From Tetrastigma voinierianum (taxonomy: Eukaryota; Streptophyta; Magnoliopsida; Vitales; Vitaceae): a stretch of 64,000 nucleotides of DNA. Under the pieces are notes generated by a model. It had not been told where the DNA came from. It saw only the letters and a list, made by a program, of their open reading frames with translations, and ran no database searches. The stretch is from contig JAEQBH010000727.1 in the NCBI GenBank assembly GCA_016808115.1, forward strand, positions 186,001 to 250,000. Direction: 5' to 3'. Of the stretch, positions 46,791-58,620 are shown in pieces (the stretch's first letter is position 1; each line of letters starts with the position of its first letter). Both the position numbers and the translations under genes were made by a program.

Positions 46791-47224
46791 TTTTTGTAAT
46801 TTTTCGACCTATAGCCTCGAAATGTGCATATTTGAGAAAATTAATGTTAACTTATATTAGTAAATTCTGCTTAATTCTAGTTCTGCATCAATCGATCTTG
46901 ATGTTTGTTGGGCTATTCGTATTTGTCATCAGTTTTTGTCTTTTAAGATTACTTTAACATATCTTGAGAAGGAAATACTTCTTTAGAAGATAAGTGGCTA
47001 TCATGATAGGTCTTCTCTTCTTAGAAATATTTGTAATTCAACTGATAAAGTGGTAGCATCCCGATCGACATATCTTACTTTGTCCTCCGACTAGCTTTGA
47101 CTCCACGAATCTTATCAGGTAAAATTTTTTTTATAGATAAGAAACTCAAATTTCATAAAGTTAACATGTCATCTTCTAATATATTTTTATTTCATGAACA
47201 TAGAATTACATGATTTTCATGACT
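46791..47224. other. Intergenic; 3' flank of RLP copy 2
   Basis: AT-rich, without genes. The last 90 bp resemble the 3' flank of RLP copy 1 (about 16,490-16,576). Confidence 0.4.
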
Positions 47225-47514
47225 AGAAACCACATACGGTACTCTTCATCGATTGCTACATTCTCATGGTGTGTGGGAATCTTCTTCCACCACTTGCTCG
47301 TTTGTTTGGTGATTGAGAATCTATGAAAATTCTATCTTATGTTTGTAGTAACATCTCCTCACGTCTTACGCTCGGCGCAAAGGCCTCCGATTCCAGCCTA
47401 TCACAATCAATTTAGAGCTCTCTTCAGCCATCCTCTTCACGAACTTGAGTATATCAGAGGTGGATAGAGTACCAACATCAAAAAAACCAAACTGAAACTT
47501 TCATTAGGAGGAAG
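47225..47514 (-). pseudogene. Ve1-like RLP copy 2, membrane anchor and tail fragment
   Basis: Nucleotide alignment with 16,577-16,870 is clear: 'gaatcttcttccaccacttgctc', 'aacatctcc' and 'atcagaggtggatagagt' correspond to the region encoding the juxtamembrane segment, the single membrane span and the cytoplasmic tail in copy 1. Indels disrupt the frame. It was separated from the rest of the gene at 63,043 onward by Copia-C. Confidence 0.75.
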
Positions 47515-47516
47515 TG

Positions 47517-47782
47517 TGTCAAACAATGATTTCTACGAAGAATTTAAAGAGATGTATTCTTCTGCAAAAAACGAGGCAATAGATACAAATTTTATACAAA
47601 ATTGATTTAAAAAAAAAGAAAAAAACAATTATTCTCATCTATATACCACAGATTAGTCCTTCTCATAATTTCTAGGATTAATCCCCAAATTAATTCTATA
47701 TCTCTAAAGATTAGTCATTATATCATAATTTCTAGGATTAATTACCGAATCAATCTAATATTGCGTACAGCTCATGCAAACA
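47517..47782 (-). repeat. Copia-C 3' LTR
   Basis: Matches 62,780-63,042: shared 'aagagatgtattcttct', two 'cataatttctaggattaat' blocks and 'gaatcaatctaat'. The block 'atatcataatttctaggatt' is itself present twice within the LTR. Confidence 0.88.
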
Positions 47783-47795
47783 CTCCCCCTCAAGT
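47783..47795 (-). other. Copia-C polypurine tract
   Basis: The minus strand reads 'acttgagggggag' directly before the LTR start, the usual copia priming tract. Confidence 0.8.
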
Positions 47796-49032
47796 TGGTG
47801 CATAGATACATTGCCTTTAACATCCAATTATGCCATGAAACGCCTATAAAGCACGCTTTGCCGGAGCATATCTTGTGACTCCGAGATTGAATAATGGGGA
47901 ATTATAAATCTGTTGAGTTCTCCTTGATGAGAGAATGACGATGACTTCAACATGTTTAGATGCGATCATGTTGAGCGAGTTTTTGTGCAATTTGGATAAG
48001 TACATTGTATTATCACAATGGGATTCTACCAGTTCTGCTTATATTTTAATCCCCAAGTCCCCTCATTCATGTTCACTTATCCCACAATGATTCGCCCTTC
48101 TATGACATTCTCAAAATTGGCTTAATGCCAGTCAACTCTACCTTTTGCTTCTGCTTAAGTGATGAATTACCTTCCATAAAGTATGAGTAACCTTGGATGT
48201 GGACCTTACGGTTTGTTTGATCCACAACGATCAGATCATGCGTCCTTCAATGTTAGAGATACCATTTTTGAGAACTGACCAGCCTTTTCACAGGAGCGCT
48301 CTTTAAGTATCCCAAGATCAGATGAAATTTGCTTCCGCTGTATGTTCTTCACTCGGTGCGTAACAGACCGCTCCTGCAAGCAACTCGCCCATATGAATCT
48401 CGGCCTTGTGTGATAGTAGATTAATCTTTAACTAATAGCTGATGTGACCCTTGTGTTGGGGCTTGGTAGGAGAATTCGGAGCTTATGATTCATTTCATTG
48501 GGCGTCTCTGGTTTGCAATCAGCATTCAAACCGGTTAGAAGATCTAACACATTTATTTGTGAAAGCAAGACTCCATGTTTTGATCTTGCTACCTCAATTC
48601 CAAAAAAAAATATTTAAGTTGCTGAGGATCCTTCATTTCAAATTTGTGGCTAAATACTCTGTAAAGCTTTGTTTCGCATGGAGTCATCTCACATGAAACA
48701 TATCATCAAATATACAATTAAAGGTACATTATACTATTCTTGTGTTTTATAAACAAGATGTGATGCAGGTTACTTCGCTTTATAGCCGAACTCCTTCATT
48801 GTAGTTGAGAATCTCTCAAACCATGCTCTAGGTATTTGTGTCAGCGAAATGATGACTTTTTAATTCTGAGACTTACCTTTACATGAAGAACCATTTTGAC
48901 TCAAGTGGTAGCTCCATATAGACCTCTTAGCCAATCCTCCAGCTGAGGAAAGCATTTTAACATCATTAGTGCCCGGAGGCCCGTCTCGATTTGCTATGGA
49001 TATGGAATAAATTGTATTGATCTTAGCCCTTT
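47796..49032 (-). pseudogene. Copia-C RT (second part)-RNase H remnant
   Basis: Minus-strand fragments near 49,020-48,940 ('AKINTI', then residues around the first catalytic region), around 48,540-48,600 ('NVLDLLT', 'DCKPETPNEMNHKL') and 48,370-48,430 correspond to the later RT and connection segments of copia. The final RNase H end near 47,800-47,830 resembles 'YAPT' before the purine tract. The segment is too short for a full RT-RNase H, so internal deletions are likely. Confidence 0.65.
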
Positions 49033-49035
49033 AGT

Positions 49036-49048
49036 CACTACAAGAAAA
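49036..49048 (+). repeat. CACTA terminal inverted repeat (left)
   Basis: CACTACAAGAAAA is the exact inverted partner of 60,533-60,545. Confidence 0.95.
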
Positions 49049-49560
49049 GCAAATTAGAAACGGTCGAATCGTTTCTAATTCCATAGCCTTGCAAATAGCA
49101 ATGGAATTAGAAAAGCGAATTATTACTATTTAAAAAAGCTCATTTTCTAAATTTTAAAAGCAATTTGCATTATACATTTCTAAATCTACGTGAGGAAAAA
49201 TTTGTTCTCTAAAGCAATGACGAATAGAAACTCTATTTCTGGATTTTAAATATAAATAGAAAGGAATTCTGTTTCACAATGATACTAAAATAGCAATGGA
49301 ATAGAAACTCTATTTAGTTTCTAAATGTGAAAAAATGAAAGGGAGTTATTTCTAATGCAAATACTAATATACTTGAAAATAGAAAACTCTATTTAGTTTC
49401 TAAAATTGGAAAATAAGAAAGAAGACCTTCTAGTTTCTATTGTCTAAAATGAGCTGATTACAAAATAAGCGGAACTTGGTTTCACAAAATAAGCAGTGAT
49501 TAGTCTCTATTTTAATGGGAATAAATGATTAAACCTTGGAAATAATTCGATTCTAACTAA
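49049..49560 (+). repeat. CACTA left subterminal repeats
   Basis: Repeated 'gtttctaattcc', 'atagaaactctattt' and 'tagtttctaaa' motifs occur in both orientations. In CACTA elements, subterminal repeats bind the accessory transposase and are needed for excision. Confidence 0.8.
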
Positions 49561-49899
49561 AATGAAAGCGAATTTATAACCTCTTTTGATTGTTTACTCA
49601 TAATTTTATTAAATTGTTTATTTTTAGATAAGACAAATATTTGTAAGTACCTTTTGGATAATTTTTTCCATTTTAAAATAAGTTTAATGCGCCCATCTTA
49701 ATATTTTCATATTATATATATAAATTCCAATAACATACAACAAGCTTTAACCATATTATTGCATATAGATTACATACATAAATTGTAATATCATCTGACA
49801 AGTTTAACGACAAAGTTTTATGTTGTGATGTTTAATAAAAAAAAAGCCTATCACTCGAGTCGGTATGAGTAGTCACATGGAGATGCAGATGGATCTTCT

Positions 49900-50300
49900 A
49901 CTCAAAGTTAATCATCGATGAAGTGCAGGCTAACTTACACATAATTTGCTCCATATGATCTGTGCATTTCATCCTCTCTTTTAGTCTTTCTTCTTTAACT
50001 TTTTCATCTCTTCAATTTGTTTCATCCTCTTCATTCTTCTCTTTGTATCTCTTCATTTTTTAAGTACCAAATTTTCTTGAATTTCACATAACTCCTCCAT
50101 AACCGCTCATCAAATAAGTATTGTAATGGGAAGAAACGGAAGGATGGCTAAAATGAATCAGATCAAATCTTAGTCCCATGGTGTTCAGATATACCTCGTC
50201 GCTTTTTGGGCTCCCTCGGCCCAGCCTAAAGGTAAATATGAGCAACATCAATCTTCCTGAGCCTGCAGTAGATTCATCATCAATTAGAAGCAATTACTGA
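49900..50300 (-). pseudogene. CACTA accessory transposase, C-terminal fragment
   Basis: A minus-strand ORF (50,293-50,084) contains 'TFRLGRGSPKSDEVYL', like the 'GLGS' motif near the C-terminus of plant Ptta/En-Spm transposases. It is followed below 50,080 by a Lys/Glu/Met-rich coiled-coil-like stretch ('KVKEERLKERMKCTDH'). This fits the end of the same protein as the 53.96-54.30 kb fragment, with an intervening block inserted. The function would be binding the element ends; it is not intact. Confidence 0.5.
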
Positions 50301-50339
50301 CCATATTCTCCATGACTTCCTACAATTGTATAATACCAA

Positions 50340-53300
50340 TAATATAGTATATTAGTAAAATATATATAAAAACACGGTACATATGGAAGCCAAGCCTGAG
50401 GCCCATTGGCTGACACTAGGGAATGGGAAACATAAAAACCCACGAAACCTTGTAGTAAGCCTAATTGAAATACTCATACCCTTATATCACACGACACACT
50501 GAGTATATATATATAACTGATCCAGCTAATAGGTGTCGATAGGGAGATAAATCGATCCCACGTACTCAAATAAATGTATGCCATTAATGGGAATACGAGC
50601 TGATTTCAATACATTTTAATATCCAAATGCTGCAGGTGGCGCTGATAAATAAATAAAAATTGAATAATACTCATAATACACGCCATAGCAGCCGTGAAGG
50701 AAGAGATTGTGAGGCGGGGTTATCGAATCACGAAGGAGGGTAATGGTACCTAAATCAGTGAAGCTAACCAGTCAAGTGAGTTAACATCATATAGTCTATA
50801 CCATCTACAACCAACCGGATACACATACATAAATTACGGTATAACAATACTCCATAAGTATACATGCACACACATTAATTTCATATCATCCCATAATCAT
50901 CACAAAAATCGAGAACTCTATAAGACCATCTCAATCTTCTGAAGCCATCGGCTCTCTCGATCAATGTATTTGGTGCCTTACGAGAGAAATGCTAGACTAG
51001 GTCCTTAACTCAATCGACACTTAATCAATAAACTATAGGCGGCAGAGACTACTCGACCCGAGGGTCCTTAACTCCGACAACCTGGCGCATCGCCTCTGAT
51101 AAGGCGCCCCGTACGCTCAGCGGGGACCTAGGCATCCGGGAAGAAGCGGCTCAACCCGGGGGGAACTCATGTCCATAACTATGGCTATAACATGTCTGAT
51201 CCAATGTGCAATTCGCAGATCTGATGTAATCCATTAGGTGGTATGTCTGCTATAGTTCCCATTACAAACATTTTCGTACAATGCGCAGTGATATCACGCA
51301 ACGATACCCTCTATCACCGCGGTCTCATATGCCCGGATATATTTCATAACAACTAAATAGATTTAATTTCAAATCAACCTGGTTCCAATAAGTAATAATC
51401 ATGTCGTGATGATGGGGTGTAGCCCAATGCCATAAATGCTGTGCGTGCATGCGGATGATGTTATGCATAAACTATATGATAATAAACTCACAGAAAATCG
51501 AAAGATTGAAAACCTGCCTTCTCAGTGCCTGTAAACATCGGACAATCTAGAATAAGAAAAAACCTTAATCAATATAAAATTGAGGTTTAGCTTATCTAGA
51601 CTGAACTGAACCAATTCACCGGGTGAACTATCTCATACATCACAATTCACAAAGGAATTGACCAGAACCTCCTAAAAATTGGACTTAACTCCTGTACTTG
51701 GGTTCAGGCAGTAAATACACTCTAATATCCCACAATTTATCAATGTCGGGCAGACCTGCTCCCAGATAAATCCATTTCGACCCAAATCCGCCACAAGGCC
51801 GCCAATCGTCGCCACAATTGATAATTTGTAACCGGATAATAATGATGCCACCACATTTATACTTTCAAAGGATGCACCGTAGAGATCGTTTAATAATCGC
51901 ACAGTTCTATTTACGGAGATAAAATAAAACCACCTCCAACGGCGTATCTTACTTTAAGTTTACATCTTTTCCAAGCTCACGAACAGTAATTAAGCGATAA
52001 ATAAGGCATTTCCAATATTAAATAACAATTACGAACAATTAAACCATGAATATCGAACAATTGCACAATTTAGAGTTCACCGCAGCGTTTTAGGGTATAG
52101 ATTCTTTCACAGGAAGCTCGAATGCGAAAACCGTTGCGAAATCGGAACCACGAACGGAGGCGAGCGTTATGCGTTTCTGGCGCAGCTTCGTCAGTAACGC
52201 GAGTAAGTGATTGTGGAAGAAAAATTGAGGTTCTTGGGATTAAATTCGTTACCATGACTGAGGCTGAGGAAGCCAAAATGCTTGATCGTTTGTGAGGATC
52301 CCAGATGCACTTCGGGTCGGCCCAAAGCGATCTTTGGCGAGAGCTCCACCCCTCAGTTCAAACCAAAACAACCTTGGAGCGTCGATCGAGGGTGGATCCT
52401 TAAGTTTTGGGCGAGGTTCCAGATCTGAATTGTCTTGTTTGGGCGGAGGTGGCCGATGGCGAAGCGTTCAGCGGCAAGGGCGAGGAGAGGCCTTGCCCGG
52501 GCATGATTCGACCCAGGTAACCGAGCTGGAGCAACAATACAAAGGAATGACGGAGATGGGGTTACCTTTTTCCGTGTCGGACCGGCCAGATCGATGTGAG
52601 GAATAATTAGATCGCGCAGTAGAGGTGGCGCGCTAGTGAGTGCCAGAGAGAGAGAAAATTGGAGGTTAGAATCAGAATTTGGTAAGTTGCCAATTTGTCT
52701 AATCCCTCCTCATTCCCTTCACCACCATTAAGTCCTGATACACTATTAATTTGGGCACTTTATCTAATTAAAATCTAATGATAATATGAAATGTATATAT
52801 TACAATTAATGCATAATGATAATTATTTAGATAATTTGTAGGTCAAAATAACATATTATGTCCCCAAGGAAATAACTCTTTAGGATTAATAAATATATAC
52901 TAGGAAAAATTAGTTATAATTCAATTTAAAACACATCGATTAAAATTGCAAGGGTATTACGGCATGCTATCACATAATTTTTTTATTTAAAAATAAAAAT
53001 CTTTATAATTCACATAGGAAGACAACAATTATAAGTATTCAGTTATAATAAAATTATTTTAAATAATAATACAATTCACTTCATTTACCAAAGAAATCAC
53101 ATATTTATATAACAACAATTGTAAAGATTTAAATTCATCAATTCGGATATAAACCCCGATAAAGAAATAGTAGCTGTGGTTAATTTTAGGTCAAATTATC
53201 TACATTAAACAATCAATCAAAATAAACAAAAAAATATATAAAAAATTGAGAATTGAATAATAATAATATAGAAAAAAATGATACCATATGATATTCTCTA

Positions 53301-53500
53301 CACATCTTCCTATAAAATTCAGCATAATAAAACTTGTAGATATAACAAAATAATCTGAATTCCCCTCCATGGATCTGGGAAAAGCTGTCCGCTCTAATCA
53401 ATAACCATTTACCTCTCAAATTCAACATTATGTGCTGACACCGAATCCAGGGGTTCGGTTGTGACCGTCCCAGCCGTAATTTGTGGATGTCGAATGCCCG
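50340..53500 (-). other. Gypsy-LTR-like or gene-flank-like block inside the CACTA
   Basis: This block separates the two transposase fragments. Around 51,040-51,160 the minus strand has 'gagcgtacggggcgcc' and 'aaggaccctcgggtcgagta', reminiscent of the repeated GC-rich core of large plant gypsy LTRs. At 52,280-52,660 it has a CT-rich leader-like part, then a 68-codon ORF 'MASSASVMVTNLIPRTSIF' (52,276-52,070). No LTR partner or TSD was fixed. It may be a large solo LTR or captured DNA. Confidence 0.35.
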
Positions 53501-53960
53501 ACACCACTCAGTTGAGTCCTTTTCCCGAGGACCAATTTAAAGAAAATCGAGCGAGTCTCGCTGGAGGCTCTACCAAATACAACACAATAATTTCACGTAC
53601 TTCTCCAATGTCTCGCAGCCACACACGGATACATAAGATTAAAGAATTACCACATAGGACCCGTTGTATATAAATCTATCTATGTTACAAGCCCTTCATC
53701 TATATAATACGTTGTAAATACAAATTCCCAATATGGGAAAAGAAAAATACTAACCCCTCGATTCCACAATATTCAATAAATTCTAAAATGCAATAAGCAT
53801 ACTATATTGCTGCCTTAATGAGAAATAATATTGAAAAACTTATTAATATCATTTAGCCTTATGCAAATGACCCATCCTTCTTCTTATTGCATGCGCTTAA
53901 ACACCTCAGCTTGGTGTTGGTGTTCAGACGTCCCTAACTCAACCTAAAATAAATAAGCCT
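53501..53960. other. CACTA interior, nothing recognised
   Basis: AT-rich noncoding sequence, probably an intron or spacer of the transposase gene. No motif was identified. Confidence 0.4.
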
Positions 53961-54300
53961 TCAACATATTATGTACATGACATATTTGATGTGATTAGTA
54001 TTCTTTGCATACCTGAAATTAACAACAAAATTAATTGGGAAAAAGACTTTTACCAAATCTATAGAATGTTTGGATGAATTAGTTTTAGAATACAATATGT
54101 TTGAAGGTCCTGATCCTTCACCCTTTCCTACGATCGACGATTTTGGGACGTATATACGGGATAAGGCCTTGAACTCTTCGTTGTTCCAATATTCCCACCA
54201 TTTGTTCAAACTTCTTGAGAACCTATTTGGCTTTGCATCTTTACCATACTTCTTTCTCCATTTCCCGAAGCTTTGTTTGTATGGACACTAGCCACATATT
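53961..54300 (-). pseudogene. CACTA accessory transposase (Ptta/En-Spm type) fragment
   Basis: The minus strand encodes 'KYGKDAKPNR' and 'NKWWEYWNNEEFKALS' followed by 'GEGSGPSNILYSKTNSSKHS'. The pattern W..W...EFK.lS then a Ser/Gly 'SGPS..h..gS.SH' matches the conserved domain of plant En/Spm transposases (Transposase_24/Ptta family), where 'sGPS-HTgGs' precedes a His-containing stretch. Here the HTGG position reads 'ILYSKT', so the motif is degenerate. This protein would bind subterminal repeats. The call is based on pattern recall, not alignment. Confidence 0.5.
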
Positions 54301-55139
54301 TCCATATATCATATGAGATCAACAAGCGAGTTCCATTTATATTTTCCTGCAACAAAAAGCAAAAAAAAAAAAACAATTTATGGTATTATTATTTTATTAT
54401 AATTCTTAATAATTATTTTACACTTATCAAATAGGCTAAATGCCTTAAATTATTGTAAATTCTTCCCAATAATATTCCTTCATATTTGAAGGCACTTTGC
54501 TCCATAATACCCTCCTCAACTAGTTTCTCCTTAAATATCTTTAGATTCTACGAGAAAATTTGAAGGAATAAACACAATAAATAAAATAACATATAAAAGA
54601 AAAAAATGACTTTGTTAATAATTTGATATAATTTTCATTTTATTATTTTTAAAAATAAATGTAATGCAAACATAAATTAGCATGATATTTTTATTTCTTA
54701 ATGATAATGATGGTGCAATAAAAAAGAAAAGTTGATTAATCTGGAATTATCTGAATTATGAACTAAAAAACTACATTACAAGATAATCATGACTATAAAA
54801 AATAATAGTAATGCATGAATTAATATTTTATAATCGATGCTTTGTTTTATTGTCAAAATTCTAGGTAATAAAGATTTTATCATCGGTTTGCATCGCTAGA
54901 CATAGTTAGCGAAAATCCACCGTGGTCGTCTTTACTTGTTAGCGCCGGATGTACCTCCTAAGATAGGTGGGATAGAGCTAACATTACAATTTGGTGCGGA
55001 ATGAGATGGAGATGGAATGTCACTATGGACAATACGTGTGTCAAGAGGAGGTGATGCAGCGTATCTCTGTACATGTAGGTGAATGAGTAAAACATTTGTA
55101 GTATTATTCCCACTGAAAATTTGTTGAATTCCTCCTCCA
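54301..55139. other. CACTA interior, AT-rich
   Basis: Poly-A runs and AT-rich DNA, with a 60-codon ORF (54,958-55,140) lacking motifs. No gene is recognised. Confidence 0.4.
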
Positions 55140-56470
55140 CGAACTATTTTTTGACTTCCTCTACCCCGGCCTAGGGATTGAGATCCTCAGCCACTTGAAT
55201 GGTTACCTCTCATACCTAATACAATTTTCATAAACATCTAAACATCCAAAACTATCCATCCATCAGCTTCGAGATTGGATGTTTGAAAAAGAAAGTATTT
55301 TCAATAAAAGTAACATCTTTAGAAACAAAATATTTTCTTTTCTCAAACGAATAACACCTATAACCTTTTTGAACCGAAGAATATCCAAGAAAAATACATT
55401 TACACGACCTTGTATCAATTTTACAAGAAGGATCGTGTAAATGTACAAAGGCAATACATCCCGAAAATACATGAGATCAAGTTTAGAAAAATACGCTTTT
55501 CGGAAAATATTTTTGTAAAAAGTTTGTAAAAGGAGTTTAAGAGAGTATAATACCTTAGATGGCATACGATTAATAAGAAAACATGCAATCAACAAGGCGT
55601 CACCCCAAAAATGTTTAGGAACATTTAATGCAAATAATAGAGATCTAGAAATTTCGAGAAGATGACAATTTTTTCGTTCGGATACCACAGATTTCTTTGT
55701 AGTGTTAACCTGAAGCTTTGATGTAGCATGCCCTTTTTTAAGAGAATTGTTTTAAAGTTTCATTGAAATATTTGGTTCATTATTAGTTCGAAGAAATTGA
55801 ATCTTAAGTCATATTGGGTGAAATCATAGTATAAAATTTTCAAACATCGTGACTTGGTTGTCATACAGATAAACCCGACACACTTTCTGAGTATGATCTC
55901 GATAAATGAAATAAACCATCTTTTATTAGGCCAGATGTCTTCGGGATGGACCCCATAAATCACTTGTGAATAAAGTGAGAATATCTTGAAATATTAATAT
56001 TTGAATTGATGAGACTCTTTGAAAAGTCATTATTGGAAATTAAGTTAGGAAATAAGCGATATAAGAGAAGGCAGGATGGCCTAGGCGATAGTGGAAGTAT
56101 AACTTAACGACGATGGTGGAAAGAAGAAGTAGAACCCTCTCGGTCACATTCTGACACACTTCCATGGATAGATCACACATAAAGTAGTGAGTCAGGAACA
56201 CCTTAACCATGATCATCAGACCTACTAGTGTTGGTCTTGAAAAATACAATAAGGAGGTGAGAACTTGACAAGGCAGCAGAGGTCAACTATTGCTTTACTA
56301 ATAGATAGTAGATTGCAAGACAAACTCGACACATAAAGAACATTGGAGAGACAAAAAAAATCATTGAGCCAAAGCGATTGCCATGTCGGCAACCGCAGTA
56401 AAGAGCCATCGGCAAACCTTGTGACGATCACCATGACACCTTAGGGTTTTCATTTTTTTATTTTTTTAAT
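55140..56470 (-). pseudogene. Copia pol fragment nested in the CACTA
   Basis: From right to left on the minus strand: 'FCLSNVLYVSSLSCNLLSIS' (protease to GAG-pre-integrase region, about 56,280-56,340), 'FHYRLGHPAF' (about 56,060-56,090, the 'HRRLGHP' motif) and 'YFIEI'/'CVGFI' (integrase core). Then come 'CHLLEISRSLLFALNVPKHF' with 'WGDALLIACFLINRMPSK' (55,660-55,560, the region after the catalytic Glu) and a basic integrase tail. RT and LTRs are absent, so this is a truncated insert. Several frameshifts are present. Confidence 0.82.
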
Positions 56471-58259
56471 AGAAGTGTTGATTTTGTCAATGATGTCCCC
56501 ATAAAATATTTCATTCCATGGAATTTCTGACATATCATACAAAGAACATGATATCGAGAAAAATAAAATATACCTTAATACCATCCAGGAGTGTGAAGAA
56601 ATACAATTACAATCCTCAATGAATTTCTCTAATGGGTTTGAAATCTTTCACATCAAGCATAGGCAAGGCAAGCGGGTAGGCGGGCGGGCGGGCAAGGCAA
56701 TGAGATGGATTGAGAATTTTGGAGCAACCACAATGTCGAGCCCATTTCCATTGACAACATGAATTTCAGTGAGAACTTAAAGAAAAGAAAAGCAGTGAGG
56801 AATTTTTTCATTTCCAGCCGATCAAATACTAAGCAAAAAATAATTCTTAAAGAAAACTAAAGCACTTCTCAAATCAAACTCATCATTTCCATGTCCATCA
56901 ATCCCACAAAACAAAGGCAAACATAACCAATGCAAGTAAGAATTAGACTATCTCATCATACTAGACTAATTTAAATATGAAATATTACCTCTTTGTTTAA
57001 TTAAATCCACTTGCCAGGAAAATAGATGGAGATGATAGTAGTTGCTCTATAACTGCATGGCGAGAAACAATTACTTACACATTTCCTTTTATACGTAAAT
57101 CAAGATAATAGTTACATATCAGTGAAAGATTTATGCGAGTTTCCTCCACATCTTGAAACCACTAGTTTTCTGGATCATCCCACATGAATAACTCAACTTG
57201 ACCAACCCAAAGATAGTTTTAGGCAATTATGGATTTCAAGCCATTAGAACACAACACCAAGCATGAGTTTGATAGCATCTCAAATTTAAAACAACATCTA
57301 AAAATGGATTATCCCAACCATGAGGGAAGGGTTGTGGCCTGACTCGGAAATACTATTGCCTAAACCAAACAAAATCAAGAAGGGAGATAACATAAAAGAA
57401 CTTTGTATTTTGTATTTTGGTAACTCTGAAGGAGTATTTGACCTTAATGTGGACAATATTAAATTACTCAGAAATGAAAGCGCAATATCATTGAATTAGG
57501 CGAGACATCGAATTAAAATGCGAAGGTCTCGGATGATACTTTTCGATCTCTGAGCCACGGTTTGAAACCACAACCATAATCTGAATGTAAATACATTCCA
57601 AGCTGTGGTGGATGTCTATTTTCTACATTGTTCGGTAGGTTGCTCTAAGTCTAAGTATCATATATATCAAATTTCCCATCGATCCCAAGGTTAAACTAAT
57701 ATTCTCATGGCATTCCTTTGATCCCAAGGTTATCGTCTTTGGGCATTCCCATGTTTCTAAGTCATGTAAACATAGGCTCTGCCCCTTGTTTTTAGGTTTT
57801 CTTAATACTTTATTTTGTCTATCCAAATTAAATAAATGAATAAACAAAATTCCAATCTTCAATAGAGCATAGTCTACAGGCGTCTTTGCACACATGGGAG
57901 TTTCATAGTTTTAAGTGATATTACACCGCTTTAAAAACATAAAACAAAAACATTATATTGAAAGAATATCCACCAAAACGTTTCGATATATGTTCTAATT
58001 GATACTAGAGAACAGAAATTATATAGGTATAGGGGAAGATTTAAAACCATGTTGATAATCTATTGAAATCAAAGTAAAGTCATCTCAACATAACAGCATC
58101 TATGAATCAATTGATAAACCAAGCAAAACACAAGATTGAGCTTGTGAAAAATGAAAAGAGTTAAGGCTTTGCCAAGATTTTGAAGAGAATAAAGACAAAG
58201 AAATATAAAAATTAGGGCTTGGGGAAACTTTCAAAGATGTAAGGAGGAAGAGAGAAAAA
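56471..58259. other. CACTA interior without recognised genes
   Basis: The stretch includes a short 'gcgggcgggcgggc' run at about 56,680 and AT-rich sequence. A 90-codon minus-strand ORF (57,895-57,623) has no motif I know. The TNP2-type transposase expected in autonomous CACTAs was specifically looked for here and not seen. Confidence 0.4.
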
Positions 58260-58620
58260 TAAAATTTACCTCATGCGATGGCGGGAGAGTGGAACCCGGA
58301 AAGTTAGGGCGGAGAAGGCGATCTAGGACCAGACGAGCCCTAGGAATTTGCGAAATCCGGAGATGCAAGCGACGAGGAGATGTGGTTGGATTCGGTCGAC
58401 CAAAACCCGAGGGGTTTGGGAGACACGAGAAGAAAGGGAGAGAAGAGAGAGGGATACGAGGCGTGAAAGATGAGTGTGGGAGAGAGAGAGCGAGCTTTAA
58501 GAGTGAGGGTGAGAGGAGAACATGCCCGAGGAGAGAGAGTGGGGAGGGAAGAAATAAGATAGGGTTAGAAGTTTCTTCTGCTCATATAAGAGCACTTGAA
58601 TAAAAATACTATATTTTCTT
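58260..58620 (-). promoter_or_regulatory. Plant-like leader exon with splice donor inside the CACTA
   Basis: On the minus strand a 'cttatatgag' TATA-like site (about 58,585) is followed by 250 bp of CT-rich leader ('cctccccactctctctcctc'), then GC-rich sequence. A strong donor-like 'GAG|GTAAAT' at about 58,268-58,275 opens into T-rich, intron-like DNA. This is how many plant first exons look. It could be the CACTA's own transposase 5' exon or a captured host leader. The opposite-strand Arg-rich ORF is only its complement. Confidence 0.45.

Noticed and set aside
58289..58603. Arg/Gly-rich 104-codon plus-strand ORF
   Set aside because: It is the complement of a CT-rich leader and splice-donor region on the minus strand; the composition is a by-product of GA-rich sequence and no domain is visible.
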